The notes beneath the pieces are model-generated. The model did no database searches and had not been told where the DNA came from. It was given only the letters and a program-made list of their open reading frames with translations. The translations under genes and the position numbers were made by a program. Positions 11,051 to 23,502 of a stretch of DNA of 64,000 bases are shown piece after piece (position 1 is the stretch's first letter; each line of letters begins with the position of its first letter). The stretch is from Halocaridina rubra (taxonomy: Eukaryota; Arthropoda; Malacostraca; Decapoda; Atyidae): NCBI GenBank assembly GCA_037179515.1, contig JAXCGZ010019287.1, forward strand, positions 1 through 64,000. Reading direction: 5' to 3'.

Positions 11051-14000
11051 CATAAACGGCAACTTTTGGGTTCCCCAATTCGTCAATGGGAGTTTTATCT
11101 ACTCTCTAAACAGTTGCGATATGTGGCGGAAATATTTATGCAAAAGTCGGTACTACCGATGTCTTATCAGTATTTATGCAATAACAGCATGCAACAATTT
11201 ATCAACTGAAATAAAATGTAGGCACAATTATCGCCTAGCTTCGCTGGAAAAAAAAAAATGAATCAATGACGGCAACATTCTCTTAGCATCTCGGAAGGAG
11301 CTCATGTCAGTCTCAGAGAGAGAGAGAGAGAGAGAGAGACTGGGCGACCGTGAAATACGTTGCGTATCCACCCACGTAGTTAGGCGAGACGGGCTTCCTT
11401 CCTTTACATGCACTGAAATAAAAAATAAATCATCGCGGAGTATCTCTTCATAATAAAAGAATAAATAAACAAATGAAAGTGAACAAACGTGAGCAATGAC
11501 TATTGATAGAGTTTTACGTTTATTGTCAGAGGGCTATTTTTATTTCCCAATTAACAAAAAACAAAAGCAAAAGAACTTAGTGTACAACTGCAGAAACATC
11601 GAAGCATAAATCCATTCCTTTCTGTTTAATATTGCAAAGGAATTTACTGAAATAGCATACACATCTTGGTCTATAATGGCAATCTTTTTCTTGCTATCAA
11701 TCAGAGGGTAGAGTCAGAGCACACTCTCTATAAGGCAACATTCTCTGAGAAAATTAAAGCAAAAGATTAAAATCATACGTGACAATATCTCTACTACTAT
11801 CAACAAAAGTACAAATATCTTTTTCTTAACAAACGTCTTAAAAGGACTTTAAGTATCATTAATTTATTAAATTTCAAACTCAGCAGATAATCTCTAATAA
11901 TCTCAGTTATATTAATTAGCTCAATTGTAATTATAAATTCATGACAATGATAGTGATTAACAATAATTATCTCTAGATAATCTTTTTTTAAGACTTTAAT
12001 TATAATATATATCAAAGGGATAAAGATATTAAAGATTTTTCTTCACACAAAACTGTATAACAAAAACGGGAATCTGAAAAAAATATAAAAAGTCTGTCTC
12101 TGTGTATGCAATAATAAAAACAAAAAGTATATTTCATTCGCAACAGTAAAGAATGCATTTTGCTTAAGTTTCATAATCTCGTAAGGAGTTGTACAGGAAC
12201 AATTAAAACGGAAAATATATATATTCTTCTGCTCTCTCAAATACGGGAAATGGCTGTGTAACATTCTTGTTGTCATTTCGTGTTAGCTCACACTCATTCT
12301 TCATGACCAAGCTGCATTAATTTTGAGAAACATTATCATGGCTAAAACTTCCGAAGTTTTATTTTACATATCTAACACATTTCTTCGGACCATTATTCTA
12401 TATACTGCAGCTAGCAAAAAATAAAGAATCATTCATAGATTCATATCCTTTATCGCGTAATATCTATCTTGGAGTTCTCGGAAATCGAATAATAATCTCA
12501 TTGGCGGAGTAGGGGACGAAACAAAAATAAAACAAACTTGGCATCTCAATCTGGGCAGGTGGAGAATCATTTTCTCAAAAATATCCCTCAATAGATATTG
12601 CAACAGCGCATCACCTCCCATAAATATACTCGGATATGGCATGCAGAAGGACCCAGCGGAGCAGGGAAACTACCCTCGCAGACCCCCCAATCATGCTTCC
12701 CAACGGTCTTTCCCGCAATTTCACCCCCTAGAGCAACCCCCCCTTATACCCCCGGTCAGGCATACCCATTTTCTCACACAATCGCTTTACACTTTCAAGA
12801 CAATCATCCCCTTTCTGTAAAATTCCCTTCTATTTACAATGCGTTGGTTTCCCTTCCCCGATCCCTCTGAAGGAGTGTAAAAGTGAAATCTCGGTTGGGC
12901 CGTGCGGTCACATGATTGCCTCACCAGTCCTAGGTCCCTATCTACCCCCAAGAGGGTGCATTCTAGCTACACAATAACTTTCTTTCTTCCATTACTGAGG
13001 GCATGAGCTTGTTGGCGGTCTCGAGGCGTACCCCTCACGGCTATTAGACCCCATTCTTTCTCCCCTCTAAGATACGTTAGGGTTAACTTAAGAAACCCCC
13101 CATACCCCAGCACAGCCCAAATTCTCTCAAGTTTACTGTTATTTTCGCCTGCATAGCGCGAAATTAAAGAAACTCATATCTAAATAATATTACAAAATTT
13201 CTTATTCTTCAAAATTAAATGCCACACACGTATGTTAATATCAATTTCTCCATCATAATGACATTAAAAGAACATCTGTCATTTATGTCTTTCTTTCGCT
13301 CAAATATTACTCCCGCGGAGCAAAAAAAACAAAACAAAAAAGAAAAGAAAGAACCTTGAAAAGAGGTGCAAGGATCTTATCACTCGATTTCTTACGCTTT
13401 ATGAGATTAATATCAAAATGATTTTACACGTACTTTAAACATCAAAGAATAGTACAATTACTATATCCTTATCATAACGAGGTTGGAAGATCAACTGGTC
13501 ATTTCCACATTCCTTTCTTGGAAATCACACGTGATTAAAAGAAAAACCTTAAAAGCGGATTCAAGTATACTTCTCGCTATAATTCTTACGCTTAAGAAAT
13601 TAATATAATAGTGATTTCACGTACATTAAATTTTTCCAATTAAAATCAATACATTCGCATTCTTAAAATTCAATTTAGGCATTAATACAAATATATGGAA
13701 CACCCTTTAAATGCAATTTCTCATATTATTCTTCAAATTATAACAAAAATGGAGTTTATTACTGCTTATAGCTATTAGTACAAATTATCCATGTTAGTAA
13801 TAGGTACACAAATTCTACTTTTATTACCTTATTAGGAGCCACACCCCTCATAGGCGGGTTGGCTGAGTCAAAGCATAACTACAAGACAAAATGGCGGCGT
13901 CCACCGACCTCAATTTCTTTTACTAATTGTCCCATTACTCACTGGATACAGATCACAAGTACTTAGCTATTTTAAGGAGGTGGTCCTGAAGAACCTCATG

Positions 14001-14443
14001 GCAGAAGGCAATGGAGGAGGGTTTTTTTTTTCATCTGGGCGCGGGAGGTTCCCGCCAAATTCTCGATCTCTCGAGTCAAATCGACGAATCGCCATCTTCT
14101 TGGTCTGATCCGGCAACTTATACTTCTTGTAATGGGCATTTTCACTCAATGCCCCGGTCACACTTTGGCTCACTGTGACGGTGGCATCCATGAAGGCGCT
14201 CGTTGTACTTTTACTGCTGGGGGGGGGGGGCCTTGCCAATACAGGGGCGGGGGAGAGTGGCTCGATCTGGTAAAATGATACTGTAGGTGAAGGGGGAGCT
14301 CCGACTTTCTCGGCGTCACTCTCTCACTGCTGGTAAGCGTCTAGAAGTTTCTTCACTTGAACTTTTCTTCCATAGATGCTATATATTTTTTCTTCTGTAT
14401 ATTTTTTTTCTTCTTTCTCTTCGGTAAAGTATCGGCGTGGATT
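9059..14443 (-). other. Interior of LTR element B, no coding capacity seen
   Basis: The interior is AT-rich with only short open frames. It contains a TA microsatellite (10997-11047), a GA run (11316-11339) and a G run near 14221-14230. The segment 10060-10560, richer in GC, is shared with 39570-40080 of element C and is the part closest to a decayed coding region, but I recognise no protein in it. Confidence 0.65.
10997..11047. repeat. TA microsatellite inside element B
   Basis: An uninterrupted AT dinucleotide run. It sits at the same internal position as the much longer TA run at 40530-40656 in element C and the short TA-rich patch near 2190-2217 in element A. Confidence 0.95.
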
Positions 14444-14462
14444 GAACCCGAGCTGTTCACCA
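14444..14462 (-). other. Primer-binding site of element B
   Basis: The plus strand reads GAACCCGAGCTGTTCACCA, again ending in CCA like a tRNA 3' end and four bases from the LTR. It differs from the leucine-like site of element A and resembles the site of element C. The tRNA is not identified. Confidence 0.6.
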
Positions 14463-14466
14463 AATA

Positions 14467-14878
14467 TGTCGTATGATTATACCACTTCTTGTCACCATTA
14501 TGACGTATGGTGGGTTTTATTCCACCTGATGACACCAAACTCGTGAGATTACTATTTCACACAAGTTTTAATTATGGTAGCGTGGTTGGTGAATATAGAT
14601 CAGCTGCTTCTTTATATGTATTTATTTCTAGCTCACATATATGTACTCAGAGCTCCCATTACTACAGTTCCTGTCACAAATAATTCCAGATTCCCGCCCA
14701 CAAGGGGGAGGCTAGCTAAGCTGTGCTGCATCACGTCTGCTCCTGGCAAGGCCCGGTCTCTAACTGATGCTTTACAGTTACTGATGTCGTTCTATGGGCG
14801 TCGTGGCATCACCGCCACATTTAGGCATGTCTGAAATGCCTTGTGAAGTTATAGGCATCTTTAATATGCCTTACGACA
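14467..14878 (-). repeat. LTR (5' LTR of element B)
   Basis: The second 412-bp LTR copy runs TGTCGTATGA to CTTACGACA and is followed by the TGTG target duplication. Confidence 0.88.
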
Positions 14879-15345
14879 TGTGATAGAAGGAAGTTACGGG
14901 TGAATATTGGTAAAAGTAAAGTCATGAGATGCACGAGGAGTGTTAATGTTGGCAGAGTGAATGAGGAGTTGCTTGAAGAAGTTGAGAATTTTAACGATCT
15001 GGAGTTGCATGTATCAAGGAGTGGACAAGTGGATGTAGAGATAAATCACAGAATTTAGGAAGCAAGTAAATATCTAGTTGGGTTGAAAAGTGTAATGAGA
15101 AATAGATATATGGGAATAAATGCAAAGAGAAGGATATATGAAAGTGTGATTGTGCCAACAGCATTGTATGGAACAGAGACTTGGAATGCAAGATAGGATG
15201 AAAGGAACAAGATGAATGTAATGGAGGTGAGGTGTTTGAGAAGTGTGATTGGTGTATCTAGAATAGATAGAGTAAGAAATGAGGATGTCAGGCAGAGAAT
15301 GGGTGTTGGAATGAAGCTGTTGAGTTGGATTGGACACATGGACAG
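14879..15345 (+). pseudogene. RTE-like LINE ORF, 3' part, continuing after LTR insertion
   Basis: The frame interrupted at 8646 resumes here. Translation shows RRKLRVNIGKSKVMRC, then a VENFNDLE block, VPTALYGTETW near 15153 and a terminal LLSWIGHMDR-like block near 15318, the usual C-terminal succession of RTE-type reverse transcriptases. Stops at 15056-15058 and in the 15190s show that it is inactive. The element ends within roughly the next 30 bases, without a clear tail. Confidence 0.8.
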
Positions 15346-15452
15346 ATGAGACTACTATTTAGAGACTACTATTATAATATATATTGATGTTTTCCATTAG
15401 TAGTTAACTTACAAAGAAATCATATTTAAAATAGCAAATCAATAAAATCACA

Positions 15453-15492
15453 CTCCCCTACCTACGAACAACCAAGTTACGAACAAAACTTA
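15453..15492 (+). repeat. Possible transposon end (CACTCCCC type)
   Basis: CACTCCCCTACCTACGAAC is close to the reverse complement of the end at 24098-24137 (GTTCGTAAGTTGGGGAGTG). The two could be the 5' and 3' ends of one outer DNA transposon about 8.7 kb long into which later repeats were nested. The match covers only about 20 bp, so this is tentative. Confidence 0.4.
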
Positions 15493-15521
15493 CCCATTAA
15501 TTACCCATATTTTAATGTATG

Positions 15522-18500
15522 TAGTAATCCCTCGCTATATCGCGGTTCACCTTCCGCGGATTCAGCGCATCCCGGGTTTTTATGGCGAGCATATGTATTT
15601 TGTATTGCAGATTTTCTGGGTATATCGTGGGAATCCACGATATGGGGAAATATTAAAATTTTCAGTATTTTCATTATTTTACTGATAAAAAAAAGTATTT
15701 CCTAGCCTAAGAATAATAAAACAGTAAAAAATAGTAAAAAACATAAATTTTAACATTTAACTCACAGTATTGCACCATGTAAAATATGATACCGGTACGG
15801 TATGTGCTGCGTAGATATCTGCATCTTTGAAAACACAAAGGGTTGCACCTACGTGAGATAGTACACGGGATGATATTGGCTGATGGGTGGGAGATGAATA
15901 ATCACAGAATTGTGTTCTGTATCCTGGGGTCTGATTGGCTTTTTGATTGAAGCTTGATTATTCCAGCATCTTTCCTTGTCTCGCCTCACCCATTCAGTTA
16001 TTATGGTGCAGCCGTCATAAGAGCCTTAAAGTTGTCATCGGCTGTGCAGTATGTAAACATCATCATCACCCTTATCGTCATCATTACTGTACCCCTCTCT
16101 GCTCTCACATGTTAGTCTCGTAAAGTTACTGTACAGTAATCCCTCGCTATATCGCGATTCACCTGCTGCAAATTCAGTGCATCATGGTTTTTTTTGGCAA
16201 GCTTTTTTTTTTCCTGGGTATATGCGAGAATCCACGATATGTGGAAATATTAAAATTTCTAGTTTTTTCATTATTTTATTTAAAAAAAAGTATTTTCATT
16301 ATTTTATTAATAAAAAAAAGTATTTCCCAGCCTAACAATAATAAAACAGTACAAAATAGTAAAAAACATAAATTTAAACATGTAACTCTGCACCATATAA
16401 AATACGATACCGGTATCGGTGTTTCGGAAAACGCGAAGGGTCGCACCTACGTGAGATAGTACACGGGATGATATGGCTGATGGGTGGGAGACGACTAATC
16501 ACAGAATTGTGTTCTGTATCCTGGGGTCTGATTGGCTTTTTGATTGAAGCGTGATTATTCCATCATCTTCCCTTGTCTTGTCTCACCCGTTCAGTTATTA
16601 CGGTTCAGCCATCATAAGAGCCGTAAAGCTGTCATCGGCTGTGCAGTATGTAAACGTCATCATCACCCTTATCGTCATCATTACTGTACCCCTCTCTGCT
16701 CTCACATGTTAGTCTCGTAAAGTTACTGTACAGTAATCCCTCACTATATCGCGATTCACCTACCGTGAATTCAGTGCATCGCGGTTAATTTGGGTGAGCT
16801 TTTTTTTTTCTGGGTATATGTGAAAGTCCATGATATGTGGAAATATTAAAATTTCCAGTACCTGTATTTTCAGTATTTTATTGAAAAAAAAAAAGTATTT
16901 TCCTTATTTTATTGATAAAAGAAAGTATTTCCCAGTCTAAGAATAATAAAACTAAAAGAGAGTGAAAAACATAACTTTAAACATCTAACTTTGCACCATT
17001 TAAAATATGATACCAGTATTGGCGTTTCAGAAAACGCAAAAGGTCGCACCTACATGAGATAGTACATATTAAAATTTCAAGTATTTTCATTATTTTATTG
17101 ATAAAAAGAAAGTATTTCCTAGCCTAAGAATAATAAAACAGTAAAAAATAGTAAAAAACATAAACATGTAACTCACAGTATTGCATCATATAAAATATGA
17201 TACCAGTATCGGCGTTTTGGAAAACGAAAAGGGTCGCACCTACGTGAGATAGTACATATTAAACTTTCCAGTATTTTCATTATTAATAAAAAAAGTATTT
17301 CCTAGCCTAAGAATAATAAAACAGTAAAAATAATAAAAAACATAAATTTTAACATTTAACTCACAGTATTACACCATGTAAAATACGATATCGGTACAGT
17401 ATGTGTTGCGTAGATATCTGCGTCTTGGAAAACACAAAGGGTCACACCTACGTGAGATAGTACACGGGATGATATTGGCTGATGGGTGGTAGACGACTAA
17501 TCACAGAATTGTGTTCTGTATCGTGGGGTCTGATTGGCTTTTTGATTGAAACTTGATTATTTCAGCATCTTCCCTTGTCTCGCCTCACCCATTCAGTTAT
17601 TATGGTGCAGCCGTCATAAGAGCCGTAAAGCTGTCATCGGCTGTGCAGTATGTAAACATCATCATCACCCTTATCGTCATCATTACTGTACCCCTCTATG
17701 CTCTCACATGTTAGTCTCATAAAGTTACTGTACAGTAATCCCTCGCTATATCGCGATTCACCTACCGCGAATTCAGTGCATCGCTGTTAATTTGGGCGAG
17801 CTTTTTTTTTCTGGGTATATGTGAGAATCCATGATATGTGGAAATATTAAAATTTCCAGTACCTGTATTTTCAGTATTTTATTGAAAAAAAAAAGTATTA
17901 TTATTTTTATTGATAAAAAAAGTATTTCCCAGTCTAAGAATAATAAAACTAAAAAAGAGTGAAAAATATAAATTTAAACATGTAATCCGGTATCAGCGTT
18001 TCAGAAAACGCAAAGGGTCGCACCTACATGAGATAGAAAATATTAAAATTTCCAGTATTTACATTATTTTATTGATAAAAAGAAAGTATTTCCTAGCCTA
18101 AGAATAATAAAACAGTAAAAAATAGTAAAAAACATAAACATGTAACTCACAGTATTGCATCATATAAAATATGATACAGGTATCGGCGTTTTGGAAAACG
18201 AAAAGGGTCGCACCTACGTGAGATAGTACATATTAATATCTCCAGTATTTTCATTATTGATTAAAAAAAGTATTTCCTAGCCTAAGAATAATAAAACAGT
18301 AAAATATAGTAAAAAATTTAAATTTTAACATTTAACTCACAGTATTGCACCATGTAAAATACGATACCGGTACGATATGTGCTGCGTAGATATCTGCATC
18401 TTAGAAAACACAAAGGGTCGCACCTACTTGAGCTGGTACATGGGATGATATTGGCTGATGGGTGGGAGATGACTAATCACTTGTGTTCTGTATCGTGGGG

Positions 18501-19490
18501 TCTGATTGGCTTCTTGATTGAAGATTGATTATTCCAGCATCTTCCCTTGTCTCGCCTCACCCATTCAGTTATTATGGTGCAGCCGTCATAAGAGCCTTAA
18601 AGCTGTCATCAGCTGCGCAGTATGTAAACATCATCATTACTGTACCCCTCTCTGCTCTCACATATTAGTCTCGTAAAGTTACTGTACAGTAATCCCTCGC
18701 TATATCACGATTCACCTACCGCGAATTCAGTGCATCGTGGTTAATTTGGGCGAGTTTTTTTTTTTTTTCTGGGTATATGTGAGAATCCATGATATGTGGA
18801 AATATTAAAATTTCCAGTACCTGTATTTTCAGTATTTTATTGAAAAAAAAAAAGAAGTATTGTCATTATTTTATTAATAAAAAAAAGTATTTCCCAGTCT
18901 AAGAATAATAAAACTAAAAAATAGTGAAAAACATAAATTTAAATATGTAACTCTGCACCATATAAAATATGATACAGGTATCGGCGTTTCAGAAAACGCA
19001 AAGGGTCGCACCTACATGAGATAGTGCATATTAAAATTTCCAGTATTTACATTATTTTATTGATAAAAAGAAAGTATTTCCTATCTAGAATAATAAAACA
19101 GTAAAAAATAGTAAAAAACATAAACTTGTAACTCACAGTATTGCATCATATAAAATATGATACCGGTATCGGCGTTTTGGAAAACGAAAAGGGTCGCACC
19201 TACATGAGATAGTACATATTAAAATTTCCAGTATTTTCATTATTGATAAAAAAAGTATTTCCTAGCCTAAGAATAATAAAACAGGAAAAAAATAGTAAAA
19301 AACATAAATTTAAACATGTAACTCACAGTATTGCACCATATAAAATACTGTACGATAGCGTATTGAAAAACACAAAGGGTTGCATCTACGTGAGATAGTA
19401 CACGCGATGCTATTGGCTGATGGGTGGGAGACGAATCACAGAATTGTTTTTCTGTATGTTCTGTATCATGGGATCTGATTGGCTTTTTGA
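15522..19490 (+). repeat. Tandem array built on a Tigger/pogo transposon end
   Basis: The end motif CAGTAATCCCTCGCTATATC or close variants recurs at 15522, 16134, 16731, 17733 and 18687, giving periods of about 612, 597, 1002 and 954 bp. Each unit runs from this end through a CGATATGTGGAAATATTAAA block, then one or more copies of a subrepeat (ATTTCCTAGCCTAAGAATAA ... GGGTCGCACCTACGTGAGAT). It ends with a GC-richer block that starts GATGGGTGGGAGAC and finishes in the GCCGTAAAGCTGTCATCGGC region. The long units contain extra copies of the subrepeat. The last block is homologous to sequence just after the transposase frame at 23310-23350, so the array derives from a Tigger-type element. No open frame of interest is present. 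Confidence 0.8.
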
Positions 19491-19590
19491 TTGAAGCTTG
19501 GTTCTCCCAGCATCTTCCATTGTCTCGCCTCACCCGTTCAGTCTACTCACGTGTGCGCCGTTCGCGTTGTGCTTCTTAATACACCTTGTT

Positions 19591-19683
19591 CCTTTTTTAC
19601 GCGATTTATTTATCTGCAAAATTGCAATAATGCCCCCCAAAAATAATAGTAAAAAACGCGGAATTCACGGGGGGGGGAAAAAA
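19591..19683 (+). pseudogene. Start of a Tigger-like transposase (fragment, copy 1)
   Basis: ATG at 19630 opens MPPKNNSKKRGIHGG, the basic start typical of Tigger/pogo transposases, and then runs into a G/A homopolymer. The same segment recurs, degenerate, at 24810-24870. A matching downstream piece is at 21012-21130 (compare 25415-25540), so the interior of this copy has been replaced by the repeats between 19691 and 20930. Confidence 0.45.
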
Positions 19684-19690
19684 AATAAAT

Positions 19691-20198
<508 letters not shown>

Positions 20199-20216
20199 AC
20201 ATTCTATTCTACCCAA

Positions 20217-20440
20217 TAGGGTGGGTGTATATATAATGTATAATGATGATGATCTTTTCTTATCGTAATCCTCTTTGTACTGGTGGAAGAAGCCTCCGCA
20301 GGCGCTTATTTACTATATTTAAAAAAAAAAAAAAATTAATATAGTAAATAAGCGCCCTCGGAGGCTTCTTCCACCAGTACAACGAGGATTACGATAAGAA
20401 AAGATCATCATCATTATACATTATATATACACCCACCCTA
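20217..20440. repeat. Long foldback hairpin (224 bp)
   Basis: An inverted repeat with arms of about 103 bp, beginning TAGGGTGGGTGTATATATAA and ending with its reverse complement, around an A-rich loop of about 20 bp near 20320-20340. The arms are nearly perfect, with only a few mismatches. It could be a foldback MITE, or a palindrome made by replication across a repeat edge. A CR1 LINE fragment abuts its right side. Confidence 0.9.
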
Positions 20441-20930
20441 CCTCTGTCATATGTCTTTCTAATCTACATTTGAAGGTGTCTAAGTAATACAATTCAGAAT
20501 CTGAATTCCAGACTAAAACTTAGCACGAGGGTCTGCCCCTCTCTTTTTTCTCTCTTACTTTATTTAATTTTCATGCTTTTCCCTCCAATTCCCTTATATC
20601 CTTAATCCCCTCCCTTTTTTTCCCCTCCTACCGTATCCCATCGGGGAAAAAAAAAAAAAGGGGGTATTGGCATTTATTATCCTACTAGGAATACTCTACG
20701 GTATTACCAAGCCAATTTTCACCAATTTCCCTTCTGAACCTAAATTTATCAAGATTAAATCCATTACCCATTACGAGTTCTGGTTTGATCATGAATTTTT
20801 AAAACTATTAATATCACCCTTGTTAATCCCTTTAAACCATTTATACACCTCAATCATATCCCCCCTAACTCTGTGCCTCTAGAGAATGTAGATTAAGTTT
20901 TTTTAATCTGTCATATGGTAGATTTAGGCA
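20441..20930 (-). pseudogene. CR1-like LINE, C-terminal fragment
   Basis: On the minus strand, pieces read RLKKLNLHSLEAQS near 20912-20871, then a VYKWFKGINKGDI-like stretch with stops, a PELVMGNGFNLDKFRFRREI stretch, and LDTFKCRLERHM at 20483-20448. This order is the usual C-terminus of CR1-type reverse transcriptase ORFs. A low-complexity T/C-rich insertion at about 20540-20660 splits it. It is an inactive fragment. Confidence 0.6.
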
Positions 20931-21011
20931 TTGCCAATTTTTTTTTTTTTCGGTTTTTAGTCTTGCTTTGGTTATTTATAATTCTTATTTTATCTTTGTA
21001 TACATTTGCAG

Positions 21012-21130
21012 ATAGAGGTTCTTTCTCCTGCATCCTCCTCCTCTTCTACCACATAAGTTACTTGCTCACTGCCACCATGCATGTCCCAGTGTACTGTATA
21101 ACTGTTGCCCACTGCATAATAGAGTAAAGT
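21012..21130 (+). repeat. Tigger fragment shared with 25415-25540
   Basis: GCAGATAGAGGTTCTTTCTC and the following 100 bases match the segment after the CENP-B-type HTH fragments at 25.4 kb. Together with 19591-19683 it marks a second copy of that element with its middle replaced. Confidence 0.5.
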
Positions 21131-21295
21131 ATAGTAATGTATGTTAATTTCTAGGTGTAAAGTGAATATGAATATCTTTTTTATACTCTTAAAAATAGAT
21201 ACAGGGCTTTCTGCTTTGCTCTGTAGTAATAAAATATGATTTTTACTTATCTTATATCTTTGGCATGGTGTGTCTATGTAAGGATTGGAATGTAT

Positions 21296-21412
21296 CTATG
21301 CCCTTTATCATTGTTTCCTATGGAAAATAACTCGTTTTTTCACGCAATTTTCCATTTACCCGACCCTTCTGAGAACCTATCTAGGCGTTATTCTGAGAAC
21401 TAGGTGTACGTT
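21296..21412 (+). repeat. Tigger 5' untranslated block, also at 32098-32205
   Basis: The segment with GAGAACCTATCTAGGCGTTA just upstream of the transposase start is repeated, diverged, at 32098-32205, where no transposase of this subfamily follows. Confidence 0.6.
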
Positions 21413-21454
21413 GTGCTTGTGATTTTGTGAAACTGTTGTATTTCAACCCCTGCA

Positions 21455-23317
21455 ATGCCAACCAAGCATCCTTCAACTTCTAAGGCTCTTGGTAGTGAGC
21501 CTAAGATAAGGTAAAACTGTTAGATATGCTGAAGGAAGGAAGAAGGTTCTCGGATGTCGGCCGCCATTTCGGCATCAACGAATCTACTGTTCGATACATC
21601 AAGAAGGACGAGGCAGTTATCAGGAAAACAGCGACTATTACTTTTAGCAAAACAGTGAAGAGGGTCGTAACACCCCGCAATAAGATAAGAGTGCGGATGG
21701 AATCTACTTTGGCCCTGTGGATTGCTGATTGCAGAAAGAAGAACATCAGCTTAGACACGAGTATCATACAAGCAAAGGTGAAGAAGCTGTACGAGACATT
21801 CGCTGCAAACAAACCCGACGACGATTGGGCGACCGTAAGGAGGAGGAGAAAGAAGAAGAAATGGATGACCCACAACCAGGACTGTCCAGCATTTTCTCCA
21901 CCGAGGAAACCATCGCTCGTTGCAAGCGAGGGATGGTTCGCCAAATTTAAAAAAACGCTTTGACCTAAAGACTGTTTTGGTGCATGGCGAAGCTGCCTCT
22001 GCAGATACTGCTGAAGGTTATGTAAAGAACGACTTCAAAAAACTTATTGAGGAAGGCGATTATGCTCCTGAGCAAGTATTTAACATGGCTGAGACTGGGT
22101 TATTTTGGAAGAGAATGCCGTCTCGCACTTTTCTTTTCAAGGAAGAAGCTAAAGCCCTGGGATTTAAAGTGCACAAAGACCGCGTTACCCTCGTCATGTG
22201 CGGGAATGCTGAGGTCTTTATGTTAAAGCCCGGGCTTATCTTCAAGTCAAAGAACCTTAGGGCTTTGAAGAATAAAACAAGAATCTGCTGCCAGTGTATT
22301 TGATGCATTACCCTAAGGCCTGGATTATGAAAGGCCTCACATCGGACTGGTTTTACCAATGCTTTATCCCTCAGGTAAAAGTTTATCTTGCAGAGGGGCC
22401 CTTGAATTTAAAGTCCTTCTTTTGATGGATAATGCTGGTGTCCACGCAGCTGGTCTTCATTATGATGGACTGGTTTTACCAATGCTTTATCCCTCAGGTC
22501 AGAGTTTATCTTGCAGAGAGGGCCTTGAATTTAAAGTCCTTCTTTTGATGGATAATGCTGGTGGCCACGCAACTGGTCTCCATTATGACGGTGTTCAAGT
22601 AGAGTTCCTGCCACCGAATACGACATCACTGATTTAGCCTATGGATCAAGGCGTTATTCGTGCGTTCAAGGCCCTCTACACACGAAATGCCCTGGCGAAC
22701 CTGGTTAACTCCATGGATGCGGACGAAGAATTCGCACTGAAGGCATACTGGCGTAACTACACAATTGCTACATGCCTTCAAAATATTCAGAATGCAATCA
22801 AAGAGATGAAGCTGGCCACAATCAATGCCAGCTGGAAGAAATTTTGGCCGGAATTCATCTACGACTACAAGAGATTTGCTCCTGACGAAGTGCATAACTC
22901 AGCAGTTGCGAAAGCTGTGAAGTTGGCTGCATTGCTAGGAGGAGAAGGCTTTAAAGATATGACCCATGAAAACGTCAGTGAACTGATCGCATGCCACTCG
23001 CAGCCTTTGACTGATGATGACTTGGAGGAAATGACAAAATCAACGAGCGAAGAAGAGGAAGAAGAAGAACAACAGGAACGCACGATGAAGTTGAAGAACC
23101 TGGCCTTACACTCGAACGTCTGGCAGCCATGTATAACATGGCCAAAGAACTCCAACAACTGTCGCAGGAGCATGACAATGATATGGTTCATTCGTTGCAC
23201 TTCTGCAATATTGTCAATGATGCCATGACTCCTTACAAGACCATCTTCGCACAAAAGAAAAAACAGCGACAGCAACTCCCCATGACCATGTTCTTCTCTC
23301 CCCAAAAGCAGCCGTAA
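21455..23317 (+). pseudogene. Tigger-type transposase (pogo/Tc1-mariner superfamily), broken
   Basis: ATG at 21455 opens MPTKHPSTSKALGSEPKIR and meets a frameshift near 21510. Beyond it comes a psq-type helix-turn-helix (LKEGRRFSDVGRHFGINEST), then a CENP-B-type DNA-binding domain (ESTLALWIADCRKKNISLDT). More frameshifts follow near 21830 and 21940. The DDE core includes NMAETGLFWKRMPSRTF at about 22082-22132, where the family normally has D in place of A (NxDETGLFWK), so the first catalytic residue is lost. The second catalytic motif LLMDNAG occurs twice because of a 123-bp duplication. A stop at 22636-22638 interrupts the block ending in PMDQGVIRAFK. The C-terminal part ends with an acidic EEEEEEEQQE run and a glutamine-rich tail. 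The element is incapable of transposition. Confidence 0.88.
22345..22590 (+). repeat. 123-bp in-frame tandem duplication in the transposase
   Basis: 22345-22467 and 22468-22590 are near-identical, both starting GACTGGTTTTACCAATGC. The offset of 123 bp is 41 codons, so both copies of the second DDE motif stay in frame with each other. Confidence 0.9.
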
Positions 23318-23502
23318 AACTGTCATTGGCTGTGGAGAATGTACGCGTTATCATCACATCATTCACGGTAAGCTTACCTATCACTTCATATGTATTTACG
23401 CTTGCACGCTGTTATTAATAAAGTAAAGGGTGGTTTGTTAACAGTGCAGGGAGGGTTTATACAGTAAAGGTAAAAATAAATGTGAAATACCTGTAATATA
23501 TA

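Larger units (their letters stand above)
8647..14878 (-). mobile_element. Non-coding LTR retrotransposon B, nested in a LINE, minus strand
   Basis: LTRs of 412 bp at 8647-9058 and 14467-14878 both run TGTCGT to ACGACA. The target duplication TGTG is at 8643-8646 and 14879-14882. On the minus strand a primer-binding site (14444-14462) lies next to the 5' LTR, and the polypurine tract TTTGGTGGTGGGGAG abuts the 3' LTR at 9059. The 5.4-kb interior has no recognisable gag or pol and is homologous in blocks to elements A and C. It includes a stretch near 9800-10850 that A lacks. The two LTRs have the same length and few substitutions, so the insertion looks fairly young. Removing the element with one TGTG restores the surrounding LINE. 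Confidence 0.88.

Noticed and set aside
21501..21944. A 147-codon minus-strand frame over the Tigger N-terminus
   Set aside because: It is antisense to clearly recognisable HTH domains, and its own translation resembles no protein.
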